A stretch of DNA of 64,000 nucleotides, from NCBI GenBank assembly GCA_028278205.1, contig JANQES010000125.1, forward strand, positions 1 through 64,000, given 5' to 3'. Of the stretch, positions 7,376 through 16,107 are shown in pieces (the first letter of the stretch is position 1; each line of letters opens with the position of its first letter). This DNA comes from Rhodothermales bacterium (GTDB lineage Bacteria > Bacteroidota > Rhodothermia > Rhodothermales > Bin80). The notes beneath the pieces are model-generated. The model did not search any database and was not told the origin of the DNA. It saw only the letters and a list, made by a program, of their open reading frames with translations. The translations under genes were made by a program, and so were the position numbers.

Positions 7376-9781
7376 TTACTCATACCGCAAACTCTCCACT
7401 GGATTCGCCAGCGCCGCCCGCACAGACTGATAACTCACCGTAAAGAAAGCGATGGCGAGCGCCAGCGAGCCGGCCACTAGAAATATCCACCAGGATATTT
7501 CTATGCGGTAGGCGAAGTCGTTGAGCCACCAGTTCATGAAGAGATAAGCCACCGGCGCGGCCACGACGAAGGCCACGGCGACGAGCTTGAGGAAGTCTTT
7601 CGACAACAGCAGCACGATGCCGCCCACCGAGGCGCCGAGCACCTTGCGCACGCCGATCTCTTTCGTCCGCTGCTCGGCGGTGAACGAGGCCAGCCCGAAC
7701 AGCCCCAGGCACGCGATCAGCACCGCCAGAATAGCCGCTATGGCAAAAAGCGTCGCGGTGCGTTGGTCGCGCTCGTAGAAATCGCCCAGGCGTTGATCGA
7801 GGAAGTTGTACTCGAACGGGTGCGCCGGGTCGAAGCGTTCGTGGACGGTGCGTAGTTGCGCCAGCGTCGCAGGCAGGTCGCCGCCGGTGATGCGGGTGGT
7901 GAAATAATCGATGGCCTGGACGGGGTTGGACCAGTAGCCGAGCACCAGCGGGCCGATCTGCTCGTGCAGCGAGCGGAAGTGAAAGTCGCGCACGACGCCG
8001 ACGACCTGCCCCTCGAACGGAATATCGGGGAGGCGGATCGACTGCCCGGCAGGCTCGTCGATGCCCAGCAGACGGGCTGCCGTCTCGTTGAGCAACACAG
8101 CCGACGAATCCGCGAAATCAGCCGAAAAATTGCGACCCTGCGCCAGATCGAGTTCGTACGTATCGAGGAAATCCTCGTCGATGCCGAAGAACGTCATCGT
8201 CGTCCGCTCGGTGTCGGGGGCGCCTTCGGGGACGACTTCGATGCGGACGAGGTTTTTCCACTCGCCCGGCACCCGCGACGACGTCGAGACTTTTTGCACG
8301 GCGGGGACTTGCGCCAGTTCTTGCTTGATCGTTTGCCAGTTGCCCCGCACGTCGCCGCTGTTGATGTCGATGACGACGAGGTGATCTTTGTTGAAGCCGA
8401 GCCGTTTGGTCTGCACGTAATCGAGTTGTTCATAGACCACGACCGTCGCCACGATCATGATGATCGACAGTGTGAACTGGGTCACGACCAGCACCCGCCG
8501 CAGCCGGGACGCGCCGCGCCCGACGTCGCCGCCGCCCATCAAAACCTGCGCCGGGCGGAACGTCGAGAGGTAGAGGGCCGGATAGCTGCCTGCCGCCGCG
8601 CCCACTGCCAGCACCAGCACGATCAGGCCGAGCAAGAACGGCCCCTCGAAAAGCAGGCCGAACGTCAGCGCTTTACCGGCGAGGCCGTTGAAGGCCGGCA
8701 ACGCCAGGCGCACCAGCGCCAACGAGAGCACCAGCGCCACGAGCGCCGTCAGCATCGACTCGGTCAGAAATTGCCGCACCAGTTGCGTCCGGTGCGCGCC
8801 GACGACCTTGCGCATGCCCACCTCCCGCGCCCGCCGCATCGACCGCGCCGTGGCCATGTTCATGTAGTTGATGCAGGCGATCAGCAGGATGAACAGCGCG
8901 ATGGCGGAGAAGATGTAGAGATACGCCACCTCGCCCTCGGCATGGTTGCGGTCGTCGATGTCGCCGGAGCGAAAGTGGATGTCGGCCAGGGCCTGGAGCG
9001 ACGGCACGCGGGTCAGTTCTTCTTCGTCGCGACGCTCGCGCGTCAGCGACACGAGCTTGGCTTCGACGGCTTCAGCCGAGGCGCCGTCGGCCAGGACGAG
9101 GTAGGTCACGAAACCGCCTGATCGCCACGTCTCCATCCATTCTCGCCATCGCTCGTTGGCGCGGATCGTATCGAGCGAGATGAGCATGCTGAAGTGCAGG
9201 TGCGACTGCGGCGAAGGATCGCGCAAAATCCCCGTCACCCGCAGATCGCCGTATTGCTCCAACCCCAGAATCTTGCCAACGGGATCTTCGTCGCCGAAGT
9301 ATTTACGCGCCGCCGTCTCGGTCAGCACGACGGTGTGGGGTTCGGCCAGGGCTGTCCGGGCGTCGCCGCGCAGCCACGTGAAGTCGAAGACCTCGAAGAT
9401 GGCCGGATCGGTGAAGAGGTAGTCGCTTTCGTAAAAGCGGTTGGGGCCGTACTGCATCGTCCGGCGCCCGATGCCGTTGCGACCGAGCATATGCACGGCG
9501 CCGGTGACCTCCGGAAAGTCGCGCGCGAGCGTCGGCGCTATCGGCCCCATCGTGTAGGCCAGATGCCGCTCGCCGCCCTCCGGCGTGGCCTGCGTCTCGA
9601 CGACGCGGTAAATATTATCGGCCTTCTCGTGGAATCGGTCGAAGCCTCGTTCGTCCTGCACGTAGAGCAGAATCAACAGGAAACACGCCAGCCCAACGGC
9701 CAACCCGGCCACGTTGATGAACGCATAACCCGGCTCCCGCCGCAGATTACGCAGGGTGATGAGGAGGTAATTTTTTAGCAT
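7376..9781 (-). CDS. MacB/FtsX-type ABC permease P1
   Basis: This 801-residue permease has the duplicated layout of Bacteroidota MacB-like permeases: an N-terminal helix (about 20-42, INVAGLAVGLACFLLILL), a periplasmic MacB core domain, three FtsX helices, a second helix and periplasmic domain, and three C-terminal FtsX helices. FTAEQRTKEIGVRKVLGAS is the conserved FtsX cytoplasmic loop. The protein ends NPVESLRYE, as do its paralogues. Such permeases work with a LolD/MacB-type ATPase in mechanotransmission-type export. No ATPase is adjacent; those at 23398 and 30163 may serve it. A hairpin inside the coding sequence (7478-7503) is shared with three paralogues. Confidence 0.93.
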   Translation of the reverse strand: MLKNYLLITLRNLRREPGYAFINVAGLAVGLACFLLILLYVQDERGFDRFHEKADNIYRVVETQATPEGGERHLAYTMGPIAPTLARDFPEVTGAVHMLGRNGIGRRTMQYGPNRFYESDYLFTDPAIFEVFDFTWLRGDARTALAEPHTVVLTETAARKYFGDEDPVGKILGLEQYGDLRVTGILRDPSPQSHLHFSMLISLDTIRANERWREWMETWRSGGFVTYLVLADGASAEAVEAKLVSLTRERRDEEELTRVPSLQALADIHFRSGDIDDRNHAEGEVAYLYIFSAIALFILLIACINYMNMATARSMRRAREVGMRKVVGAHRTQLVRQFLTESMLTALVALVLSLALVRLALPAFNGLAGKALTFGLLFEGPFLLGLIVLVLAVGAAAGSYPALYLSTFRPAQVLMGGGDVGRGASRLRRVLVVTQFTLSIIMIVATVVVYEQLDYVQTKRLGFNKDHLVVIDINSGDVRGNWQTIKQELAQVPAVQKVSTSSRVPGEWKNLVRIEVVPEGAPDTERTTMTFFGIDEDFLDTYELDLAQGRNFSADFADSSAVLLNETAARLLGIDEPAGQSIRLPDIPFEGQVVGVVRDFHFRSLHEQIGPLVLGYWSNPVQAIDYFTTRITGGDLPATLAQLRTVHERFDPAHPFEYNFLDQRLGDFYERDQRTATLFAIAAILAVLIACLGLFGLASFTAEQRTKEIGVRKVLGASVGGIVLLLSKDFLKLVAVAFVVAAPVAYLFMNWWLNDFAYRIEISWWIFLVAGSLALAIAFFTVSYQSVRAALANPVESLRYE

Positions 9782-9836
9782 GATTTTGGGGGTCTTTAGC
9801 CGTCTTGCTTTTTAGATGGGATGGAGCGGGTCAGGC

Positions 9837-10021
9837 GGTCATTTGCTTCGCGGTCATTTGGCTCCCTTCGGTCGCCTTCAGTTGCGCCTGCGGCGCGTCA
9901 TTGATTGTCAAGATTGATCGATGACAATCAATGACGCGACTGAAGGGAGCAATTGACGCGTGCGAAGCACGCAAATGACGCCGAAGGCAAATGACCACGA
10001 ATGACACGAGCGCAGCGAGCA
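9837..10021. repeat. Word repeat family C, copy 1 (GTCATTTGC / GACGCGTGCGAAGCACGC)
   Basis: Words GTCATTTGC, GCGCCTGCGGCGC and TCATTGATTGTCA on the left recur as complements on the right, with small GAA-loop hairpins (GCGTGCGAAGCACGC) and GACACGAGCGCAGCGAGC. It ends on the base before the stop codon of the M56 gene. A second copy is at 30904. Confidence 0.8.
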
Positions 10022-12883
10022 CTATTCCCGGTAGAGCTGAAGCCGATCTTCGATGGCCTCCGCCGCCTGGTGGCGTATCGATTCGGGGAGGGTATACCGC
10101 CGGGTGATCCGGGCGAGGATAGGCATCGCGGCGGTCTCCGGCGCGTCGATCAAGCGTTCCAGCGCTTCCGTCCGGACGGGGAGGTCGCCATCGCGGAAGA
10201 TGACTTCTTCGAGCAGCGGCAGCCGGTCGTCGGCTTTCATGTTGTCGATCGATTGCACGGCCTCGACGCGTATCGCCGGGTTGGGATGGTTGCGGATGAT
10301 GCGCGCGATCAGCGCCATGGGGCCGAAGTTGCTGCCGCCCTTGTCGCGCAGCGCGTCGAGGGCTTCCATCTGCACCTCCACGCTCGGATCGTTGAAGACG
10401 ACGTCAGACAGGACGTTGAAGACGTTTTTCGTGGGCAGATCTTCCAGCGTCTTCACCGCGATGATGCGCTGGCTCACGTCGTCATGTTTGAGGTCTTCGA
10501 TGGCCTGTGCCCACATCTCTTCCTCTTCCTGCGCGGCCTTGACCTTGACTTCGACCTCGGTAGCATATCGCGCTGCTCTTTCCCGAACCGCCTCGTTCGG
10601 GTGCGTCCAGGCGATCTTTTTCAGGGAAGGCAGGGCTGCTTCGCCCGGCTCGTTGGCGAGCACCTTCACCGCTTCGAGTTGCGTCTCCTCGCTTTCGTCC
10701 TTGAAGACCAACGTCTCCAGGCGCTTGGCGGTGCTCTGATGCGCTTGCTGGTTGGCGTTGTTTAGAAACTTTCTCCAGGCGTCTAGTCCGCGCTTGCTCC
10801 GGGTCTGGTCGAGCTGCCATTTCATTCGTTGCTCGAACGCTCTGCGGCGGATGCTGCTGTTGGGATGATCTTGCGAAATCTTAAGAATCAACGGCAGGTC
10901 GAGGCCGTTCGGCAGATTCAAGAGCGCGTCGAAGGCTTCGTTCTGGACGCCGGGGTCGGGGTCGTTGTAGATGATTTGTACGAAGGTCACGCGCGCGGCT
11001 TCGTCGGCGAGGCGTCCGAGCCACTGCGTGGCCTCACGGCGCATCGCAGGCCGGGGGTGCGTCTGCGCGATTTTGATCAGCGACGGCATGCCGATCTTTT
11101 CAGGCAGATTCCGCAGGGCATCCAGGGCTTCCATCTGCACCGCCGCGTTGCCGTCTTCAAAGGCGATCCGCTCCACCGTAAAGACGACGTAAGCATCGCC
11201 CAGGCGGCCCAGCCATTGCACGGCTTCGAGCCGAACCTGCCGCCTCGAATGCCGCTCGGCCACATTGGCCAGCGACCGCAAACTGGCGCGTTTGGGCAAC
11301 GCTCTCAACTCGTCGATAGCCTCAAGCTGCGCCATCACGCTTCTGTCTTCGAAGATAAATTTCTCCAGCAGATCCGCCGTCCGTTCGTACCCGTTGTTTG
11401 GTTTGAGCAGGCGTTGGCGTTGCTGATTCAGCCGTTGCATGTTTTGCTCTGTCATCCACGAGCCATCCGGCATCGCATAGATAACCGTCGCCTCGCGCAC
11501 GGTCAGGCGGCGGAGCCGTTCCTCGTTGTGCCAGACCTCCACCGTGAGGTTGCCCTGGAACGTGATCGTGTGCGCCTCCGAGTCGAGTTGCCCGCTTTCG
11601 GGTTTTTCATCGTTGTCGATGTGCAGGCTCGCACCCTTGGGAATCGTGAACTCGAAGTACGGGGCTTTGATGACTTCGACCCGGTAGAGGTTGCTGTCGT
11701 GGTATTCTTCGCTGGTGATGCCGTGTTTGTAGTTGCTGTGGATCATGATCACGCCCACTTCGCCGGACGCCACTTCATCCTCAGAAACAAGCGCGTTCGT
11801 CTCCGTGCCGGCGATCCAGGCGTGCGTTTTGTCCCAGACGCCGTCGAAGGCTGACGAGAGCACCAGGCTCAGCAGCACCGCGCCCAGCACGATCAGGCCG
11901 GCGAACCAGCGCGCGGCGCGCGGCGAGGCTTCGGCGGGTCCTTCGAGCAGGCGGCGCACGCGGTCTAACAACGATCCGCCGCTGGCGGCCAGCGCCAGCC
12001 GGGGCGTCGTCTGCCGCACGGTTTCGAGCTTCGCCAGCGCCGCCGCATACGTGAAGGCGTCGCCGCAGACCGAAACCACGAGGTCGTCGCAGCAATGTTC
12101 GCGTTCGATGCGGATGCGCTGCGAGACCCACCACACCGCCGGATGATAAAACAACACCGTCTCGCAGGCGGCTTGCAACAGGTTGACGAGGTAGTCGTGG
12201 CGGCGGATGTGCGCCAGCTCATGCGCGATGACCATCTCGATCTGGCGCGGCGACAATCCCGTAAAAACACTCACCGGCACCAGGATCACGGGTCGCAGCC
12301 AGCCGGCCACCGACGGCACCTGCACCAGCGCCGACGAGACCAGCCGCACCGCCCGCCGGACGCCCATCTGCTGCTTCAGCCGCGCCAGTTGATCCTGCCA
12401 GCGTTGCCCCACTTCGCGCGCGCCGCGTCGTCGCAGGCGGATCGTGTAGGTCCAGCCCGCCGCATACCCCACCGACAGCGTCAGCACGCCGGCCATCCAG
12501 ACCAGCACTAGCCACGGCAGCGCGGCGGCCAGCCACGACGCGGCACCCTGCCCCTGGGTCGCCGGTGTGGCGAGCGCCGCCGCGCCGGTATCGGGCGTGG
12601 CTTCGGGCGCCGGGGCCGGCGTCACGGCAGCGGCCAGGTGGTCCACCGGCGTCGCTACCGGATCGGGCCAGAGCAGAAACAGCGTCAGCGCCGGCAACGC
12701 CAGCATCAGCAGCATCGCCCCACAGGCGACCACATAGCGTACCTGCGCCGTCTGCCGGCGCAGCAGATATAACGCCAGCGCCAGCAAAAGCGCCACGAGC
12801 GCACCCTGCCAGACGAAGTGCAGCAACGTCCAGCCCAGCGCCTGCCCAAAAGGCTCGGAGAGCAGTGATTCAATCGGATTCAT
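10022..12883 (-). CDS. BlaR1-like M56 metallopeptidase fused to HEAT repeats
   Basis: The 953-residue protein begins like BlaR1/MecR1: four membrane helices within about residues 1-150 and a zinc peptidase domain with HELAH at 221-225 and the third-ligand glutamate in REHCCDD (Glu262). Instead of a C-terminal penicillin-binding sensor, it continues with a 100-residue beta-rich segment and then seven or more HEAT/armadillo-type helical repeats (about 510-950) with recurring VQMEALDAL and LPSLKKIA phrases. M56 proteins relay a periplasmic signal by cleaving the partner BlaI repressor. It overlaps the blaI gene by 14 bp, so the two are translationally coupled. HEAT repeats suggest sensing of a protein ligand (inference). 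Confidence 0.88.
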   Translation of the reverse strand: MNPIESLLSEPFGQALGWTLLHFVWQGALVALLLALALYLLRRQTAQVRYVVACGAMLLMLALPALTLFLLWPDPVATPVDHLAAAVTPAPAPEATPDTGAAALATPATQGQGAASWLAAALPWLVLVWMAGVLTLSVGYAAGWTYTIRLRRRGAREVGQRWQDQLARLKQQMGVRRAVRLVSSALVQVPSVAGWLRPVILVPVSVFTGLSPRQIEMVIAHELAHIRRHDYLVNLLQAACETVLFYHPAVWWVSQRIRIEREHCCDDLVVSVCGDAFTYAAALAKLETVRQTTPRLALAASGGSLLDRVRRLLEGPAEASPRAARWFAGLIVLGAVLLSLVLSSAFDGVWDKTHAWIAGTETNALVSEDEVASGEVGVIMIHSNYKHGITSEEYHDSNLYRVEVIKAPYFEFTIPKGASLHIDNDEKPESGQLDSEAHTITFQGNLTVEVWHNEERLRRLTVREATVIYAMPDGSWMTEQNMQRLNQQRQRLLKPNNGYERTADLLEKFIFEDRSVMAQLEAIDELRALPKRASLRSLANVAERHSRRQVRLEAVQWLGRLGDAYVVFTVERIAFEDGNAAVQMEALDALRNLPEKIGMPSLIKIAQTHPRPAMRREATQWLGRLADEAARVTFVQIIYNDPDPGVQNEAFDALLNLPNGLDLPLILKISQDHPNSSIRRRAFEQRMKWQLDQTRSKRGLDAWRKFLNNANQQAHQSTAKRLETLVFKDESEETQLEAVKVLANEPGEAALPSLKKIAWTHPNEAVRERAARYATEVEVKVKAAQEEEEMWAQAIEDLKHDDVSQRIIAVKTLEDLPTKNVFNVLSDVVFNDPSVEVQMEALDALRDKGGSNFGPMALIARIIRNHPNPAIRVEAVQSIDNMKADDRLPLLEEVIFRDGDLPVRTEALERLIDAPETAAMPILARITRRYTLPESIRHQAAEAIEDRLQLYRE

Positions 12884-13268
12884 GGTGTTCTCCCTTCAAC
12901 GTGTCCAGCATGGTGCGGATTTCGTCGAGTTCAGACGGCGAGGCGCCTTTGGCCGAGAGCGCGCGAAAAACCAGCTTCGACGCCGAACCGGAAAACACCC
13001 GGTCGAGCATGTGGCTGACGATCTCTTCCTGCACTTCTTCCTCAGTCATGGCCGCCTCGTAGACGTGCGCCCGCTGCGATTCGTCGCGGTGGGCCAGGCC
13101 TTTGTCGGTCATAATCTGGAGGATCTTCAGCACCGTCGTATAGCCTGTGGGGCGGATGGCGTCGAGGGCCTGCTGGACCTCGCGGACGGTGCTCGGACCC
13201 TGCTGCCAGAGCACTTGCAGGATCTCTAGTTCGGCGTCGGTGGCGTGGGGAGAGGCGCGTCGGCCCAT
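12870..13268 (-). CDS. BlaI/MecI/CopY-family repressor
   Basis: At 132 residues it matches the family in length: an N-terminal winged helix (about 8-75, with TDAELEILQVLWQQGPSTVREV and GYTTVLKILQIM) and a helical C-terminal dimerisation tail. BlaI proteins repress their own operon and are inactivated by the coupled M56 peptidase. The overlapping M56 gene and the palindromes around the promoter at 13319-13378 support that circuit here. The regulated output may include the downstream permease P1. Confidence 0.92.
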   Translation of the reverse strand: MGRRASPHATDAELEILQVLWQQGPSTVREVQQALDAIRPTGYTTVLKILQIMTDKGLAHRDESQRAHVYEAAMTEEEVQEEIVSHMLDRVFSGSASKLVFRALSAKGASPSELDEIRTMLDTLKGEHHESD

Positions 13269-13318
13269 GGCGTTGCGGGGCTGGTGATGGCGGTGCTACG
13301 GAGCGTTTTTTGCTTTGT

Positions 13319-13378
13319 TACGAAATTTCTCGTACTAATATAAACAAGGCCGATTCATTTGTCAACGAAAAAATTCGT
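13319..13378 (-). promoter_or_regulatory. blaI promoter with two operator dyads
   Basis: Read on the minus strand there is TTGACA (13360-13365), a 17-bp spacer and TATATT (13337-13342), a good housekeeping-type promoter. One dyad, TACGAAATTTCTCGTA (13319-13334), sits just after the -10. A second, ACGAA-AAAA-TTCGT (13365-13378), overlaps the -35. Both share the TACGAA/TTCGTA half-site, so they are the likely BlaI operators. Confidence 0.75.
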
Positions 13379-13381
13379 AGA

Positions 13382-14431
13382 TTACCCAAAAGCCCGAAGC
13401 CGGTAGCCTTGCCTGGCCAACTGCGCCGCGTGCTCGTCGATGAACGCGCGGATGGTGTTGATGGGGATGCAGAGGGTGATGCCGTAGCGGAGGCTGCTAT
13501 GATGTTCGAGAAAGAGATCGCCCTCGTAGGGCACGCGCGGATCGACGTCGTCGGGCGGGATGTTTTGCGCGGGCCGGAGCCGGTACTCGCTCGTCGAAGC
13601 GCTGGCCGTCGCGAGGCCGATCCACTCGAAGTTGGGCACGCCGTCGCGCACGGCCAGCACGAGGCCGCCGCTAAAACCCCGGTTGAACGGCGCGTCGATG
13701 ACGAAGTCGTGGCGGCTTCGAAACGGCTTGCTCACCAGCCCGCGTGTGATCATCTTGGTGCCGGCGGGAAAGCCCGCCACGTAGACGAACGACCCCCATT
13801 CGAGGTCTTTGGCCTGGCCCAGCGGATAGTCGAAGACGCGAACGCTGCCCAGGGGCAACAACGGCACGTCTTGCCCTACGATAGCCACGTCCACCTTCAG
13901 GTCGAGCGCGAGGATGTCGAGTTCGGTGACGCCGGGGATGTCGGGGATGTAATTCTGCTGGTTTTCTTTGACGGCGATGCTTTGCACCAGACGGTCGGTG
14001 CCTTCCCGCTCGTCGCCGTCATAATAGTAAACCAGCGTGTCGGGGAAGTGAACGACGTGGGCGCTGGTGATCAGGGCGATTTTGCCGCTCTGAAAATGAA
14101 TGACGGTGGCGGTGCCGGCAGACGTATCCTGAAAATACTCGACGCTCGATGCTCTTTTTTCGAGCTTCTTATCGTTGAAATCAGTGTGTCTGATGCCGCT
14201 TTCGCGGTCGAAGAGGACGTGCCGGTAGTAGGCCACGCTGTTGATCATCCGGATCGAACTGAGGATGGCCTCGAACTGCGCGGCGGCTTCGATTTGCGGA
14301 AACGCGGTGTCGTATTTACCGTCCTGCACGACGGCGCCTTCGGGGAGGTAGATCTTGCTGGAGCACGAAAGCCAGCATCCACAGGCCAGCAGGACGAGCG
14401 CGCAAAGAATATGGAGTTTGTTGATATCCAT
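13382..14431 (-). CDS. Trypsin-like (S1-fold) serine protease lipoprotein
   Basis: The start at 14431 gives 349 residues with a lipoprotein-like signal (VLLACGC). A chymotrypsin-fold catalytic triad can be placed: His125 in ITSAHVVHF, Asp181 in KVDVAIVG and Ser254 in NRGFSGGL. GTATVIH before the His and GLVSKPF before the Ser fit HtrA-like enzymes, but no PDZ domain follows, so it is a stand-alone periplasmic protease or protease-like lipoprotein. An alternative start 8 codons upstream adds MRIPTRGT. The gene reads away from the divergent pseudogene/flavin reductase pair. Confidence 0.75.
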   Translation of the reverse strand: MDINKLHILCALVLLACGCWLSCSSKIYLPEGAVVQDGKYDTAFPQIEAAAQFEAILSSIRMINSVAYYRHVLFDRESGIRHTDFNDKKLEKRASSVEYFQDTSAGTATVIHFQSGKIALITSAHVVHFPDTLVYYYDGDEREGTDRLVQSIAVKENQQNYIPDIPGVTELDILALDLKVDVAIVGQDVPLLPLGSVRVFDYPLGQAKDLEWGSFVYVAGFPAGTKMITRGLVSKPFRSRHDFVIDAPFNRGFSGGLVLAVRDGVPNFEWIGLATASASTSEYRLRPAQNIPPDDVDPRVPYEGDLFLEHHSSLRYGITLCIPINTIRAFIDEHAAQLARQGYRLRAFG

Positions 14432-14630
14432 GGTGCCCCGGGTAGGTATGCGCATAATCGAAAAACTCCTGAGAAAAGATGAGGGTCCGCGCCTTCGATG
14501 AGCGAAAGAAGATTCCTGTTTCCTTTGTGGGGAGAAAAGCCAGGGGGCGCGTAGGTGAATCCCTCATTTACCGGATCATCCCGGCGTCGAGCGACTTTCA
14601 TGCAGATCCCTCACCCAACCAGAGGCTCCT

Positions 14631-14738
14631 ATGGCAACCCCATGCACCCACCTCGACCAGATCCACGACGTCACGCCCAGCGCCGACGGGTGCAAAGAAT
14701 GCCTTCAACTCGGCGATACGTGGGTTCACTTTGATTAG
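14631..14738 (+). pseudogene. Truncated UBP-type zinc-finger protein
   Basis: A 35-codon frame starts MATPCTHLDQIHDVTPS and continues to CKECLQLGDTWVH, which is the N-terminal third of bacterial UBP-type zinc-finger proteins (first Cys/His pair and CxxC). In intact members WVH is followed by the LRLC...CGHVGC half. Here it is followed by Phe-Asp-stop at exactly the point where a word repeat (family M) begins. The domain is therefore broken and half its zinc ligands are missing. Confidence 0.65.
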
Positions 14739-14744
14739 TGGAGC

Positions 14745-14828
14745 TTTTTGAATGTCGAATAGCGAACAAGGATTGCAGAATGTCGAAGGAACTGTCAACC
14801 CCTTCAACATTCGTAATTGGAAATACAC
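14745..14828. repeat. Word repeat family M (GAATGTCGAATAGCGAACAAGG)
   Basis: Words of the type GAATGTCGAA and GCGAACAAGG on the left are partly mirrored by CCTTCAACATTCG on the right. The element begins next to the truncated zinc-finger frame and ends just before the Shine-Dalgarno of the flavin reductase gene. Confidence 0.65.
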
Positions 14829-14846
14829 CTGAAGAAGGAATTCATC

Positions 14847-15437
14847 ATGAACGATCACGGCAATCACACGATACAGTTGGTAGCCCTCCAGGGCAGTGTG
14901 CGGCCGGGCAACTACACCGCCAAGGCGCTGGCGCTCGTCGCCGAGGCTGTGGGGCAGCAGCCCGGCGCGGCGCTGGAGATCATCGATCCGACGAACCTGC
15001 ACCTGCCGCTGCCCGGCCAGGGCGCCTCGGACGATGCCAGGCGGATGCAAGAGATCGTCGCCGCTGCCGACGGGGTCATCCTGGCCACGCCCGAATACCA
15101 CGGCAGTTTTTCGAGCGTGATGAAGCTGGTCATCGACAACCTGGGGTTTCCGTCGAAGCTCAAGGGCAAGCCGGTGGCGCTCCTCGGCGTGGCTGCCGGG
15201 CGCATCGGCGCCATCAAAGCGCTGGAGCATCTCCGCAGCGTGGCCTCGCACGTCGGCGCGCTCGTGTTGCCGGGGCCGGTCTCGGTAGCCCGCGTCCGAA
15301 CGGTCTTCGACAAAGACGGGCGCGTGCTCGACGAAGACACCGCCGCGCTGATTCGCGGCGTGCCCGGCAAGCTCCTCGAATACGTCAACCGGCACGTCTG
15401 CCCGAGGCTGGAGTTGGAGGCGATGGTGCGGAAGTAG
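14847..15437 (+). CDS. NADPH-dependent FMN reductase family protein
   Basis: The ATG at 14847 is preceded by GAAGGA and gives 196 residues with a flavodoxin-like fold. LQGSVRPGNYTAKAL is the FMN phosphate-binding loop of the SsuE/ArsH/chromate reductase group, and ATPEYHGSFSSVMKLVIDNL is the second family motif (TPEYxGS). These are cytosolic NAD(P)H:FMN or quinone reductases. The exact electron acceptor is not predictable. The gene lies 53 bp upstream of the PycTM-like gene but no functional link is evident. Confidence 0.9.
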   Translation: MNDHGNHTIQLVALQGSVRPGNYTAKALALVAEAVGQQPGAALEIIDPTNLHLPLPGQGASDDARRMQEIVAAADGVILATPEYHGSFSSVMKLVIDNLGFPSKLKGKPVALLGVAAGRIGAIKALEHLRSVASHVGALVLPGPVSVARVRTVFDKDGRVLDEDTAALIRGVPGKLLEYVNRHVCPRLELEAMVRK

Positions 15438-15490
15438 CGTTTTGTGTATAGAAATCGTTATGTCCCCAGAATTGTTGCTGCCAGCATCCA

Positions 15491-16081
15491 ATGGACCTTG
15501 ATCTGAAGGATCTGTACGAATTACGATGGAAAGATCTCGTGTTTGCCGATGCTAAGGCAATCGGTGTTGCCGCTGCGGCCGCAGCGCTTCTCACCGGAGC
15601 CTATATTGCTTTTCACGACAAGCGGGAGGTAATCACCCATTGGCCCTTTATAGTGGGAGTCGTCATGGCCGTTTTTTCGCTCGCCTTTGCCGCGTACGCG
15701 CTATACCCGCGTCTGCGTGTCACCGGCGATTCGCCCAAACTGACGATCTTGAGCGGTCCACGCCGTTTCTTTGGCAAGATCTGGAAATACAGAAGTCTAA
15801 AGAAGCTGTTCTCCTCCGATGACTCTCACCGGCAAGGCGTCTTGTTTTATCACGGAATTGTGAAGACGAAAGATGCTACCCGGTATCTTTGGGCGTACCA
15901 ATCTTCCAGTCCTAAATCGATGGATAAAGAACTTGCCTCTGAAATCCGCCGGCTTGCTATCATCTGCTACAGAAAATATCAGCTTATTCGATGGAGTGTC
16001 TTGTTCCTTGTGCTCGAAGGCGTGGCCTTTTTCATCACGCTGCTTTCGGTGTTGCTCAATCCTGATTTCAGTTCGCCCTAA
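15491..16081 (+). CDS. PycTM-like (DUF5706-type) membrane protein
   Basis: The 196-residue protein has two N-terminal membrane helices (about 25-43 and 53-72) and one near the C-terminus (about 170-190). Between them lie LYPRLRVTGDSP, a FYHGIV segment, and an EIRRLAIICYRKYQLIRWS helix. This order (FADAKA, paired helices, PR motif, then a basic KY-containing helix and last helix) resembles the Pycsar effector PycTM family, whose members disrupt membranes when a cyclic pyrimidine nucleotide is made. No nucleotide cyclase is encoded nearby, so it is either an orphan effector-like protein or has another role. Family assignment is by eye. Confidence 0.6.
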   Translation: MDLDLKDLYELRWKDLVFADAKAIGVAAAAAALLTGAYIAFHDKREVITHWPFIVGVVMAVFSLAFAAYALYPRLRVTGDSPKLTILSGPRRFFGKIWKYRSLKKLFSSDDSHRQGVLFYHGIVKTKDATRYLWAYQSSSPKSMDKELASEIRRLAIICYRKYQLIRWSVLFLVLEGVAFFITLLSVLLNPDFSSP

Positions 16082-16107
16082 GTTGTTTTCTTAAAAAAGG
16101 GGTCGTT

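Noticed and set aside
13382..14455. HtrA/DegP identity for the serine protease
   Set aside because: No PDZ domain follows the protease fold and overall motifs are divergent, so only the S1-fold class is claimed.
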